Shown here: one piece after another, positions 27,166 to 36,094 of the stretch
Position numbering within the stretch: the stretch's first letter is position 1
How the letters are laid out: every line of letters begins with the position of its first letter
Origin: an uncultured bacterium
GTDB lineage: Bacteria > Cyanobacteriota > Vampirovibrionia > Gastranaerophilales > Gastranaerophilaceae
Assembly: GCA_902792085.1 (NCBI GenBank)
Contig: CADAYE010000001.1
Coordinates: 62,001-126,000, forward strand
Length of the DNA stretch: 64,000 nucleotides
Direction of reading: 5' to 3'
Made by a program: the position numbers and the translations under genes
Notes under the pieces: generated by a model
Databases searched by the model: none
What the model was told of the DNA's origin: nothing
Seen by the model: only the letters and a program-made list of their open reading frames with translations

Positions 27166-28167
27166 ATGAAATATCAAAATATCTTAACAAATGGTAAAAT
27201 TCAATGCACAATTTGTCCTCGTAATTGTGCCTTAAACATTGGTCAGAGGGGCTTTTGTCATGTTCGTAAAAATGTTAACAATCAAATTGTTCTTGATACT
27301 TATGGTTATAATACGGGCTTGGCGATTGACCCGATTGAGAAAAAACCTCTTTATCAGTTTTATCCTACAACGGGTGTATTATCTTTTGGCACTTTAGGAT
27401 GCAATATGGGTTGTCAGTTTTGTCAAAATTGGCAAACTACAAAAAATAAATCTGATCCGCAAAGTTTGAATTACAATTCTCCGCAGGATATTGTTGCTCT
27501 CGCACTGAAACATAACTGTAAAAGTGTTGCTTTTACTTATAATGATCCGATTATATTTTTTGAATATGCGCTTGACTGTGCGAGATTATGTCATCAATTT
27601 GGTATAAAAACGGTTGCGGTAACTTCAGGTTATATTAACAATGAACCTGCAAAAGAATTTTTTGCCTTAATGGATGGTACAAATATTGATTTAAAAGGTT
27701 TTAGCAAAAAATTTTATGCAAAAAATTGTCTTGCAAGGTTAGAGCCTGTACTTGATACGATTAAATATGTCTGTAATCAAACGAATTGCCACGTAGAACT
27801 TACAACAATGCTTATTGAGGGTGAAAATGACAGTGAAGAAGAATTAAGAGCCGAATGTGAGTGGATTTTAAATAATGTAGGGGCAGATATTCCTTTGCAT
27901 TTCAGCGCATTCTTCCCAAAATATAAATTTGATAACCGTAAAACAACAGAATTTTCAACACTTATAAAGGCATACAAAATTGCAAAAGAAGTTGGTCTTA
28001 ATTATGTTTATACCGGTAATATTACTAATATTCAGACTTCAACAACATATTGCAAAAATTGTGGTAAGGGTATAATTGTCCGCAACGGTTACCAACTTTT
28101 GGAGTATAACCTTGACAATTCAGGCAGATGCAAATTCTGTGCAACCCAATGCGATGGGCGATTTTAA
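27166..28167 (+). CDS. amrS: AmmeMemoRadiSam system radical SAM enzyme
   Basis: 333 residues. The cluster motif CNMGCQFC (about residues 79-86) binds the [4Fe-4S] centre and S-adenosylmethionine; an N-terminal CTICPRNCALN cysteine motif and GYINNEPA match the AmrS/PflA-like family. A C-terminal CxxC pair (TYCKNCGKG) and a second (GRCKFCATQC) form an added zinc-ribbon-like tail. It partners by context with the divergent MEMO/AMMECR1 fusion. Confidence 0.93.
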   Translation: MKYQNILTNGKIQCTICPRNCALNIGQRGFCHVRKNVNNQIVLDTYGYNTGLAIDPIEKKPLYQFYPTTGVLSFGTLGCNMGCQFCQNWQTTKNKSDPQSLNYNSPQDIVALALKHNCKSVAFTYNDPIIFFEYALDCARLCHQFGIKTVAVTSGYINNEPAKEFFALMDGTNIDLKGFSKKFYAKNCLARLEPVLDTIKYVCNQTNCHVELTTMLIEGENDSEEELRAECEWILNNVGADIPLHFSAFFPKYKFDNRKTTEFSTLIKAYKIAKEVGLNYVYTGNITNIQTSTTYCKNCGKGIIVRNGYQLLEYNLDNSGRCKFCATQCDGRF

Positions 28168-28171
28168 TTTA

Positions 28172-28280
28172 AGTGAATTGCGAATAGTGAAAATTGAATT
28201 GACCTTTACAAATTCAACGCTTGTTAAATGTGCATCAGCACAGATAACGACAATTCACAACTCACAATTCGCTCTTCACA
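28172..28280. repeat. Palindromic intergenic repeat, copy 2 (reverse orientation)
   Basis: AGTGAATTGCGAATAGTG to ACTCACAATTCGCTCTTCAC, with a central GTGC-ATCA-GCAC hairpin (28230-28241). Its reverse complement aligns with 54729-54821 over the whole length. It lies between the convergent ends of amrS and leuS. Confidence 0.85.
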
Positions 28281-28282
28281 CA

Positions 28283-30952
28283 TTATTTAACAACGATATT
28301 AACTAATTTCCCGGGAACGACAATGGTTTTGACTATTGTTTTTCCTGATGTAAGTTCTTTTATTTTATCGCTATTTAGTGCCTGTTTTTCCATTTCTTCT
28401 TTGGAAATTTCCGCATCAACTTCGATTTTGTCTTTTACTTTGCCGTTAATCTGAACAACCATGGTTATAGAACTTGATTTGGCAAGATTTTCGTTCCATT
28501 TACACCAAGGTTGGTCATGGATTGAACCTTCTCCGCCCAATTCATGCCATGCCTCTTCAGTTAAATAAACTGCAACGGGTGACATAAGTTTGAGCATTGA
28601 AACAATAGCAAAACTCAAAACATTTTTATCTTCATCAGTCAAATAATCTTTTCCCGCCTGTGCAAACAAAGATTGCTCCGTTCCCTGCGCTCCCGCTTCG
28701 GTCACAACGGCGGACATGTTATGCTCGTTGCCTGCCGTCTTGCTCTCGCAAGCCGCACCGCAACTCCGCATCTTTAAGTTCTGCCAGTCATAAATCGCAT
28801 TTACAAGTTCACGATATTTTGAAATAACGGTATTAAACTGGAATTCGTTTGTAATATCGTTTGTAATGCCTTTAATTGAAATGTGTACTGTTCTTACCAA
28901 ATCATCATTATCTTTTGCAAGATTTGAGCCTAATGAATAATTCAGATTTATATTTTCAGCATTTGAGGCTACAAGGCGCCAAACTCTGTTTAAGAACTTA
29001 TAACAGCCTTCAACGCCTGCATCTGACCAGTCAAAATCTCTTGCAGGCGGTGAATCTGACAGGATAAATAATCTTGCTGTATCAGCACCGTAGTTTTCAA
29101 ATATCTCATCAGGGTCAACCGTATTGCCTTTTGATTTTGACATTTTCGACCCGTCTTTTAATACCATACCTTGAGTTAAGAGGTTTTTAAACGGTTCATC
29201 AAAATCTAAAAGTCCGCAATCTCTTAATGCTTTTGTGAAAAATCTTGAATACAAAAGATGTAAAATTGCATGTTCAATACCGCCGACATATTGGTCAACA
29301 GGTAACCAATGATTAACTATATCTTTGTTAAAACATTCTTTGTCATTTTTTGCATCAGCATAGCGTAAATAGTACCAACTTGAACAAATAAATGTGTCCA
29401 TCGTGTCCATTTCTCTTGTCGCATGACCTCCACAGCAAGGACAAACAGTATCTTTAAATGTTGGTGAAGTTGTGATAGGTGATTTTCCTACAACAGAAAA
29501 ATCAACATCTTTTGGTAATAATACAGGAAGTTGATCTTCCGGTACAGGCTGGATACCGCATTTATCACAATAAACTACAGGAATTGGTGCGCCCCAGTAT
29601 CTTTGACGGGAAATCAGCCAATCACGAAGTCTGAATTGAGTTTTAAATTCCCCAAAGCCTTCATCAACTGCTTTTTGGGTAATTGCTTTTTTTGCTTCGG
29701 TGTTTTTCATTCCGTTAAATTCATTTGAATTAATCAAAACACCTTCTTCAGTATATGCTTCTGTCAGTTCGTCATTGCGAGCGAAGCGAAGCAATCCAGT
29801 ATTATTTTGGATTGCCGCGTCGTCACTGCGTTCCTCCTCGCAATGACATGGTTCTATAACTACCTTCATCGGCAAATTATATTTTTTTGCAAAATCAAAA
29901 TCTCTTGTATCGTGTGTCGGAACAGCCATAACTGCCCCTGTTCCGTATTCTACCAAAGCATAATCTGCAGTCCAAAGTGGGAAAATTTCTCCTGTAAACG
30001 GGTTTTTACAATGAGTTCCGAGTGGAACACCTGTTTTTGTTCTGTCTGTTGAAAGTCTTTCGATTTCAGACATTTTACGGGCATTTGCTCTGTATTGTTC
30101 AACTGCATCTTTATTTTCCGGCGTGGTTAATTTTTCAATATCTTTATATTCCGGTGCAACAACAAGGTAAGTTATACCATGAACAGTGTCAGGTCTTGTG
30201 GTATAAACGGGAACTTCCATTTTTTCGCCTGACGGTGCATCAACAACAGGGAAACGGAAAATTGCACCATGAGATTTACCTATCCAATTTGCCTGCATTG
30301 TTTTTACATTATCACCCCAGCCTTTTAAAAGGTCTAAGTCTTTTAATAATTCGTCTGCATATTGTGTGATTTTTACAAACCATTGAGATAAGTATTTTTT
30401 CTCAACTTCACTGTCACATCTCCAGCATTTACCGTCAATTACCTGTTCGTTTGCAAGTACTGTTCCGCAATCAGGACACCAATTTACTGCGGCTTCTTTT
30501 TTATAGACAAGTCCTTTTTTATACAACTGTAAGAAAATCCACTGTGTCCATTTGTAATAATCAGGCTTGCAGGTGGTTACTTCTCTGTCCCAATCATAAG
30601 ATAAACCAAGCATTTTCAACTGTTCGGTCATATATGCAATATTTTCATCAGTCCATTTTTCAGGGTCTGCATTATGTTTCATTGCAGCGTTTTCGGCAGG
30701 TAAACCGAAACTGTCCCATCCTATCGGGTGCAAAACATTAAATCCGTTTGCTTTTTTAAATCTTGCTATAACATCTGTAATTGTATAATTGCGAACATGT
30801 CCCATGTGTAATTTCCCTGACGGATAAGGAAACATTGACAATGCGTAATATTTTGGTTTTCCGTTATCATTTTCGGTTTTAAAAACTTTATTATCTTCCC
30901 AATATTTCTTCCATTTTTTTTCAATTTCCTGCGGATAATAACTTTGTTTCAT
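28283..30952 (-). CDS. leuS: Leucyl-tRNA synthetase
   Basis: 889 residues. Class I synthetase: HMGH in GKLHMGHVRNY (about residue 46-56), the CP1 editing domain with TRPDT and GTGAVMAVPTHDTRDFDF, and KMSKSKGN. Two inserted stretches make it longer than usual: residues about 368-393 (CHCEEERSDDAAIQ then LLRFARND) in the editing domain, and about 727-766 (SAVVTEAGAQGTEQS) in the anticodon-binding domain. Both coincide with GC-rich dispersed elements and preserve the frame. Neither catalytic motif is affected. Confidence 0.97.
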   Translation of the reverse strand: MKQSYYPQEIEKKWKKYWEDNKVFKTENDNGKPKYYALSMFPYPSGKLHMGHVRNYTITDVIARFKKANGFNVLHPIGWDSFGLPAENAAMKHNADPEKWTDENIAYMTEQLKMLGLSYDWDREVTTCKPDYYKWTQWIFLQLYKKGLVYKKEAAVNWCPDCGTVLANEQVIDGKCWRCDSEVEKKYLSQWFVKITQYADELLKDLDLLKGWGDNVKTMQANWIGKSHGAIFRFPVVDAPSGEKMEVPVYTTRPDTVHGITYLVVAPEYKDIEKLTTPENKDAVEQYRANARKMSEIERLSTDRTKTGVPLGTHCKNPFTGEIFPLWTADYALVEYGTGAVMAVPTHDTRDFDFAKKYNLPMKVVIEPCHCEEERSDDAAIQNNTGLLRFARNDELTEAYTEEGVLINSNEFNGMKNTEAKKAITQKAVDEGFGEFKTQFRLRDWLISRQRYWGAPIPVVYCDKCGIQPVPEDQLPVLLPKDVDFSVVGKSPITTSPTFKDTVCPCCGGHATREMDTMDTFICSSWYYLRYADAKNDKECFNKDIVNHWLPVDQYVGGIEHAILHLLYSRFFTKALRDCGLLDFDEPFKNLLTQGMVLKDGSKMSKSKGNTVDPDEIFENYGADTARLFILSDSPPARDFDWSDAGVEGCYKFLNRVWRLVASNAENINLNYSLGSNLAKDNDDLVRTVHISIKGITNDITNEFQFNTVISKYRELVNAIYDWQNLKMRSCGAACESKTAGNEHNMSAVVTEAGAQGTEQSLFAQAGKDYLTDEDKNVLSFAIVSMLKLMSPVAVYLTEEAWHELGGEGSIHDQPWCKWNENLAKSSSITMVVQINGKVKDKIEVDAEISKEEMEKQALNSDKIKELTSGKTIVKTIVVPGKLVNIVVK
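28650..28771 (-). repeat. GC-rich in-frame insertion in leuS anticodon-binding domain
   Basis: About 120 nt with GC content well above the gene, encoding residues from RSCGAACESK through AGNEHNMS to TEQSLFAQAG. LeuS proteins normally have only a short loop here. It has the look of a dispersed element translated in frame. Confidence 0.6.
29771..29847 (-). repeat. In-frame palindromic element in leuS editing domain
   Basis: Ends are GTCATTGCGAG and CTCGCAATGAC in inverted orientation; GCAATCCAGT and GGATTGCCG form the inner stem. It adds about 26 residues. The same building blocks occur in the intergenic element at 35885-35983. Confidence 0.85.
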
Positions 30953-31079
30953 GTTTTATACTCCATTTATTCCTTGTATATTTTGAGTATAGCACAAAAA
31001 AAGTTGGTATGCTGGAGAGTTTGGAAGTTTGCAACTTTAAATAGCAAAAAAATTTTTTTTTGCGTTTCATATAAAATGT

Positions 31080-31544
31080 ATGTTTATTTCAAAAATCAAA
31101 ACAGGTTTTAATAATTTAACTCCGGGAATGACATTTAAAAAGTATGCAAAACAGGTTTTGTATCACGGTCAGAACTGCGGTTATATTGAAATGGCAGGAA
31201 AAAGAAAATATGTATTGACTCCTGCACTTGAAAAATTGGAGCATAAACTTGAACTCAATAATTTCGACCCTAATATGCCCCGTGACATATCTTTAAACGA
31301 GTTTGAGTCTTTCAAAAATTTGCTAAAACCTTTTATCAGAAATGAAAAAGGTATAAGAAAACTCAATTTGTCCGGAGATGTGTATTACAGTCCAAGTCCT
31401 GCTTCAACATTAATTTGGAATAAAAAAACAAATGAACCGATTGTTACGATAATCAAAAAATTAAAATCACCCACAACAGATATTTTTTATAACGCATTTC
31501 CGTTTTTCAGAAAGTGGCATAGAGTTTCCCCTCTTGATTACTAA
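31080..31544 (+). CDS. Hypothetical protein
   Basis: 154 residues, family not recognised. No signal peptide or membrane segment. The N-terminus (ISKIKTGFNNLTPGMTFKKY) resembles the short leader-like starts of other lineage-specific proteins here. TATAAA at 31070-31075 lies 4 nt before the ATG and there is no ribosome site, so the start may be leaderless or slightly misplaced. It stands alone between leuS (divergent) and the structured leader at 31.6 kb. Confidence 0.65.
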   Translation: MFISKIKTGFNNLTPGMTFKKYAKQVLYHGQNCGYIEMAGKRKYVLTPALEKLEHKLELNNFDPNMPRDISLNEFESFKNLLKPFIRNEKGIRKLNLSGDVYYSPSPASTLIWNKKTNEPIVTIIKKLKSPTTDIFYNAFPFFRKWHRVSPLDY

Positions 31545-31604
31545 TAATTTTTTGTAACAATATGTTCTTTTATGTTTGACATGATTTTGTCCTTATTTTA
31601 CTAT

Positions 31605-31761
31605 CATGGAACAAAGAGGAAATGGAGTGAATATCTTCAACTGCTGGCGCAGCCGTAAAAGTCGGAACACTCAAAGGATAATTATTTTTTCACGCACAGT
31701 TTGAGGAAATAATATAAAAATCTTATGATGTGTCCTCTTTGAAGTCAGAGAGGATTTTTTA
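31605..31761 (+). promoter_or_regulatory. Structured leader with two exclusive folds, candidate riboswitch
   Basis: CAAAGAGGA (31612-31620) is exactly complementary to TCCTCTTTG (31733-31741). The latter can instead pair with AGAGAGGA (31747-31754), forming a hairpin followed by six T residues and directly adjoining the ATG at 31762. That 3' arm is also the only possible ribosome site. Between the arms, GAGTG (31625-31629) and CACTC enclose hairpins CTGC-TGGC-GCAG and CCG-TAAAAGT-CGG. The order of elements resembles the cobalamin riboswitch core, but its P3 helix is not evident. Confidence 0.5.
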
Positions 31762-32445
31762 ATGTCAGTAGGAGCACCGCATATACATAATTCAAAACTC
31801 GGCAGTTGTCCGCATGGACTTCCTGCCGGCGCATGTCCGATATGCAGCGGAATGGCAGGCGGTAATTCTACGACCAAAAGAGATACCCCAAGAAATGTTG
31901 GGGAAATGACTTATAACCAATGCGCTGCAATAGGAGCAATGTTAAGAGCGCAAAAAGCCGCAAGACAAAGAGCCGAAGCAAATCAGCAAAGTTTTATTCA
32001 ATCTATGGTGCAATTTAATAAAAATCTTGAAAATGTTCATCAAAAGATTTTAGAATTTGCATCAAATATTTCAAAAACAATGCCTGTTATAATTTCTGCT
32101 CCTGTGAATTTCGTTCTTACACAGGTTGTAGCAAGAATAGTTAATATAATGGCGCAAATTCCAAATGTTATGGCTAATTTTGTTCAAAAATTTGTTGATA
32201 TTGCGGATAAATTAGCGGCAGTTTACGGGGAAATGAAAGCAGCCGTTTCACAATCTTTATCAAATCTTATGGGCAGTATCAAGAAAAAACTAAAATCTAT
32301 TTTCTTTGTTTTTGGTGCGGATGAAACAGATGATGAAGAAAAGAAAATTGACGAAACTCAAAAAGCGTTTAATCTTAAGACATTTTTGCATAGTCTTTCA
32401 CGCAAATTTAAGCGTGAAGAAGAAAGGATAGCACATGAACATTAA
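31762..32445 (+). CDS. Hypothetical protein with Cys/His-rich N-terminus
   Basis: 227 residues. The first 35 residues contain HIH, then CPHGLPAGACPICSGM, a probable metal-binding knuckle, followed by a charged segment, a hydrophobic amphipathic stretch (about 105-150) and a Lys/Glu-rich tail. Family not recognised. Expression appears to be gated by the leader described at 31605-31761. It overlaps the next gene by 11 nt, so three or more lineage-specific proteins are made together. Confidence 0.72.
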   Translation: MSVGAPHIHNSKLGSCPHGLPAGACPICSGMAGGNSTTKRDTPRNVGEMTYNQCAAIGAMLRAQKAARQRAEANQQSFIQSMVQFNKNLENVHQKILEFASNISKTMPVIISAPVNFVLTQVVARIVNIMAQIPNVMANFVQKFVDIADKLAAVYGEMKAAVSQSLSNLMGSIKKKLKSIFFVFGADETDDEEKKIDETQKAFNLKTFLHSLSRKFKREEERIAHEH

Positions 32446-33952
32446 TCCTTTTGCAAACGAACAATTGATTCAGCACAGAAATATGACTCAATCCCAAAAG
32501 CGCAATATCAACACGACAAAAGAAGGAGTTGTCGTAAATAGTTTTGTCAAAGATAATGAAGTTTCATTGTCAAATTTGAAAGATACTTTTATAATTTCTG
32601 AAGATATATCAATGCCTTCACAATTATATAAAGATAATCGGATTGTCGATAAAAAACTTTTGCCTTTAAGTACGGTTGCATTGGGAGTAATGGGTGCAAT
32701 AGCAGGTCTGACAGGTTTTGTCAGATACAGTGCAAAAGCGTCAAAAAATCTTGCTAAAGAAAAATGGCTTCCTGCGGTTACAAGAAATGTTAATTTAAGC
32801 AAAGAAACTTCACAGGTTATTTATCAGATGGTACAAAGCCCTAACAGCAAAACATTTATAGCGGGCGCAGGGGTTTTAACCTTATCTGCTATGGCATTTA
32901 TGGGTAAAACATTTTTTGACGGCTACAAAGATATTTGGGTAAAACGCAAAGAAGCAAATATTCAGAAGAATTTGCAGGAAAATTTGATTGCAGTTGAAAC
33001 GCAGTCATTTTCAGGCAAAATGCAAATAATTCGTTCAATGCTTTCAAAATATACAAAAGAATTTGAGGGATTTTTAAACCCGCCTGAAGAAAAACCTGAT
33101 ACTCCGTTTGGGCGTAAGACTTTTGCACAGTTTGCGTTTAGTGCTAATGAAAATTCTGCCACCTCACGGGGAGAAATGCCTAAAGCAAAGGGGGTAAATA
33201 ATTTTGGCAACATTTTATTAGGTATTGCCACTCTTGCCGGTATTGTAGGGTTAGGATTTTTGTCATTAAAAAATTTGACAAAAAGTAAGATGCACTTGCA
33301 GGAAAGTCTTGAAAATACGAAAAAAGCAATTTCTCAAATAGTACAAACTTCAACTAATGAAACCAAATCTTCTGATGCAGAAAATCTTGAACACATGTTT
33401 GTGGAAATTGAAAATTCAAAAGGAATAAAAGAGTTTGTAAAAGAGCAAATTTCAGCATTAAATTGGACTGATAAAGAAAAATCGGATTTTGAGAAAAAAG
33501 TCATTGAAAAAATAGAAACTTCAACTACAAAGGTTAATCCGAATATTGGCGGTGACGGAACTCCAAAACCTGCATTTAATTCATTTGTTGATGATTACAA
33601 AGCATTTTTTTACAATTGGCTTTTAGACACATCAAATCCGCAGTTTGGTTTGTTGTTTGGCGGAATAACAGGTATAACGGCAATCGGCTACGGAGGTAAA
33701 CTTGCAGGCGAAGCCCTGAAAGAAGTTCAGGTCAAAAAAATTAATGCGCAGACTGAACTTGATTTGCAAAAACGTCTTGTATCAACAGAATTGAGAAACT
33801 TTAAAGCAAAAAAAGATTCTGCAATAAATCCGCTTGTTAAAGAATTTTATAAACAGGTCGATAGCGGAAAGCGTACAAAAGATGAACTTAAAACAATGGC
33901 GGAAAATATATTGTTTGAAGTTAAAAACGGACCGCCGTTTGTTTATTCATAG
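32435..33952 (+). CDS. Hypothetical membrane protein
   Basis: 505 residues, four likely membrane segments (about 78-96, 142-165, 258-280 and 400-420) separated by charged helical regions. Family not recognised; architecture is close to the protein at 1944-3509, so the two sets may be paralogous. Residues about 243-254 (ATSRGEMPKAKGV) look like another translated dispersed element. It begins inside the end of the upstream gene. Confidence 0.72.
   Translation: MNINPFANEQLIQHRNMTQSQKRNINTTKEGVVVNSFVKDNEVSLSNLKDTFIISEDISMPSQLYKDNRIVDKKLLPLSTVALGVMGAIAGLTGFVRYSAKASKNLAKEKWLPAVTRNVNLSKETSQVIYQMVQSPNSKTFIAGAGVLTLSAMAFMGKTFFDGYKDIWVKRKEANIQKNLQENLIAVETQSFSGKMQIIRSMLSKYTKEFEGFLNPPEEKPDTPFGRKTFAQFAFSANENSATSRGEMPKAKGVNNFGNILLGIATLAGIVGLGFLSLKNLTKSKMHLQESLENTKKAISQIVQTSTNETKSSDAENLEHMFVEIENSKGIKEFVKEQISALNWTDKEKSDFEKKVIEKIETSTTKVNPNIGGDGTPKPAFNSFVDDYKAFFYNWLLDTSNPQFGLLFGGITGITAIGYGGKLAGEALKEVQVKKINAQTELDLQKRLVSTELRNFKAKKDSAINPLVKEFYKQVDSGKRTKDELKTMAENILFEVKNGPPFVYS
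33162..33198 (+). repeat. Possible in-frame element in hypothetical membrane protein gene
   Basis: CCACCTCACGGGGAGAAATG followed by GCAAAGGGGG is G/C-rich relative to the gene and encodes ATSRGEMPKAKG. It resembles the general form of the nadB/cca element but does not align closely with it. Confidence 0.35.
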
Positions 33953-33957
33953 AAATT

Positions 33958-34437
33958 ATGATTCAATCTGTTACTCAATATAATATAAATCCATATTCGC
34001 GATATATTTGTGCTTCTGCTCAGTTACCGACAAAAGGCAGAAATTATTGCGTATTTGATAAAAACGAAGTAGATTATTTTGTAAAACAAAAAGAAAATGC
34101 CCTGCCTTATCTGACAGATATTTTGGAACATTCAAATAATGAAGCACAGGTAACAGAAACTCTTTATATTATGGACAGAATGCTTGATAACGGTACAAAA
34201 GGAATAGATAAACTCTATCCTGTTTTTTCAAGATTTAATCAAACTCAGTCGCCAAATATTCAGACTTTTTTAGCGGGAATTTATCGCAAAATTCAGGTGC
34301 CTGATGCCTTTGGACCGTTATGTAAAATGCTTATTCAAAACTCAATGAAGCCCAATAATCCTAATCAGGCTTTTGACCCGAATGAAGAAATCGGCGGTGC
34401 AATTTTGAGTTATTTGTCCGACAGATGGAGAGGGTAA
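33958..34437 (+). CDS. Hypothetical protein, HEAT-like
   Basis: 159 residues, soluble and mostly helical. Repeated helical pairs (LPYLTDILEHSNNEAQVTET, LYIMDRMLDNGTKGIDKLYP) suggest HEAT/ARM-type repeats, but this is an impression only. It follows the membrane protein by 5 nt with no clear ribosome site, so it is probably translated by coupling. Confidence 0.65.
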   Translation: MIQSVTQYNINPYSRYICASAQLPTKGRNYCVFDKNEVDYFVKQKENALPYLTDILEHSNNEAQVTETLYIMDRMLDNGTKGIDKLYPVFSRFNQTQSPNIQTFLAGIYRKIQVPDAFGPLCKMLIQNSMKPNNPNQAFDPNEEIGGAILSYLSDRWRG

Positions 34438-34506
34438 CTTAAAAATATTTCCTGTTGAAATTTATTTTTAAATGTATTATTATAAATTTCATATAAGGAG
34501 TTAAGA

Positions 34507-35868
34507 ATGAAAAAGATATTTGTTTTACTGCTTGCAGGTATTTTTACCGCCAATTGTGCAATCGCTCGTGATTATGCAAAATTGCAAATCAAAGAAATGC
34601 AGCATGCACAAAAATATAATACAACCCAAAAGTTTTTCTCAAACCAAAACGCTATACAGAAAAATTTTAACTATCTCACTTCAAAACCTGAACAAAATAT
34701 TTATATAAAAGACCCGAAAATATTTAAACTTTCGGACTATCAGGAGGTTGATGAAGCAAAATATCAGGAAAAATTAAAAGCAGATGATAAAATATATTCT
34801 CAATATAAAAAATCAATGTTTAAAGGTGAAATTTTCAGTTATAGTGCTAAATCAAACGGTGAAGATTATTACAAAGTATACCGTATTGCAGAGCGAATCA
34901 TAAGAGCAAATAAACTTGATTATATAAATTGGCGCATCGGTATATATAAAGATGCAGAAAATATTAATGCTTATTCCACAGGTCCAAATTATATAGCAAT
35001 AAGTACATCTTTATATGATTCATTTAATAATAATGATGATGCATTGGCTTTAGTAATTGGTCATGAAATTGCCCATACAGTTTTAGGGCATAGTCAAAGA
35101 AAAATGGATATTGCAAGATTAATGATGAATTTGCAGAATTTATACAAAGCAGGTGATATTCACGCAAAAGCATTGTTTGCAATAAAATCTCAACAACTAC
35201 TGACAGATGGTAAAAACATGGAATATGCAGCAGATGTTGAGGGCGCAAAACTTGCAGTTAAAGCAGGTTATAGTTTAGATGAATCTTCTGACTTGCTTTC
35301 TTTTTTAAATACTGATATTGTTATCCCCGGATACCTCAGTGACCATCCTGTCGGAAATAAACGAATAGAAAATTTCTATGAAAACAGAAAATATTTTATT
35401 GAAGATCAATGGGCGCAAATCGGGAAATATAATATTATGAATTCCGAAGTTATGCCCGTAAAATTGTCTTCTGACAGAAAGTCTTTGACTATCGGAAAAA
35501 CTCATGAAACACAGTCAAAAGAAAATTACTACAGCGTTGAATCAATGGAGGATGTTTATTTAAGATTCGCTTATAAGTCTTATGTAAATGGTGAGTTTAA
35601 AAAATCTGCTAAATACTTTAAGCAGTATTTTGAACTAAACAAAACTAATGCAATAGCATATTTGTATGCTTCGTATAATTCTGAAGCAATTTATAAGGTA
35701 TTACAAAGAGCAGGCGCATTGGAAAATGCAAAAGAATATATCGCAAATGCCTATAATCTAAATAAGAATAATCAATATATAAAAGAGCAATATGACAATA
35801 TAAACAATATTTCACCTTTAAGTGACGACAATAATAAAAAGGAAACAAAATCTAAAAAGAAAAAATAG
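34507..35868 (+). CDS. Secreted M48-family metallopeptidase with TPR-like tail (BepA-like)
   Basis: 453 residues. Signal peptide at residues 1-21. Zinc motif in VIGHEIAHTVLGH (about residue 184-196) and the third ligand in MEYAADVEGAKLA, as in M48 peptidases. After residue 340 there are helical repeats of TPR type, then a Lys-rich end. Periplasmic M48-TPR proteins such as BepA control outer-membrane protein assembly, which would suit a species with large autotransporters. A strong AAGGAG site precedes the ATG. Confidence 0.9.
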   Translation: MKKIFVLLLAGIFTANCAIARDYAKLQIKEMQHAQKYNTTQKFFSNQNAIQKNFNYLTSKPEQNIYIKDPKIFKLSDYQEVDEAKYQEKLKADDKIYSQYKKSMFKGEIFSYSAKSNGEDYYKVYRIAERIIRANKLDYINWRIGIYKDAENINAYSTGPNYIAISTSLYDSFNNNDDALALVIGHEIAHTVLGHSQRKMDIARLMMNLQNLYKAGDIHAKALFAIKSQQLLTDGKNMEYAADVEGAKLAVKAGYSLDESSDLLSFLNTDIVIPGYLSDHPVGNKRIENFYENRKYFIEDQWAQIGKYNIMNSEVMPVKLSSDRKSLTIGKTHETQSKENYYSVESMEDVYLRFAYKSYVNGEFKKSAKYFKQYFELNKTNAIAYLYASYNSEAIYKVLQRAGALENAKEYIANAYNLNKNNQYIKEQYDNINNISPLSDDNNKKETKSKKKK

Positions 35869-35884
35869 TTTATAAAGTTAAAAT

Positions 35885-35983
35885 TGCGAGGAGGCAACGG
35901 ATTGCCGACAAAGCAATCCAGTTATTTCATCGTTATTGGCAAATTAAACGGCTGGATTGCCACGTCCTAACGGGCTAATAATG
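35885..35983. repeat. Intergenic palindromic element (GCAATCC type)
   Basis: GCGAGGAGGCAACGGATTG, GCAATCCAG and GGCTGGATTGCC followed by AATGAC match pieces of the leuS element at 29771-29847. Here it is outside any gene. Confidence 0.7.
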
Positions 35984-36094
35984 ACATGCTACTGTAAAAT
36001 AGTATATAATTACCTTCTTAATAAAATAGCAATTTTTTTTCTGTGTGTTTTTTATATATACATAAGGTTAGAATTAAAATTTAAAAGGTAGAAC

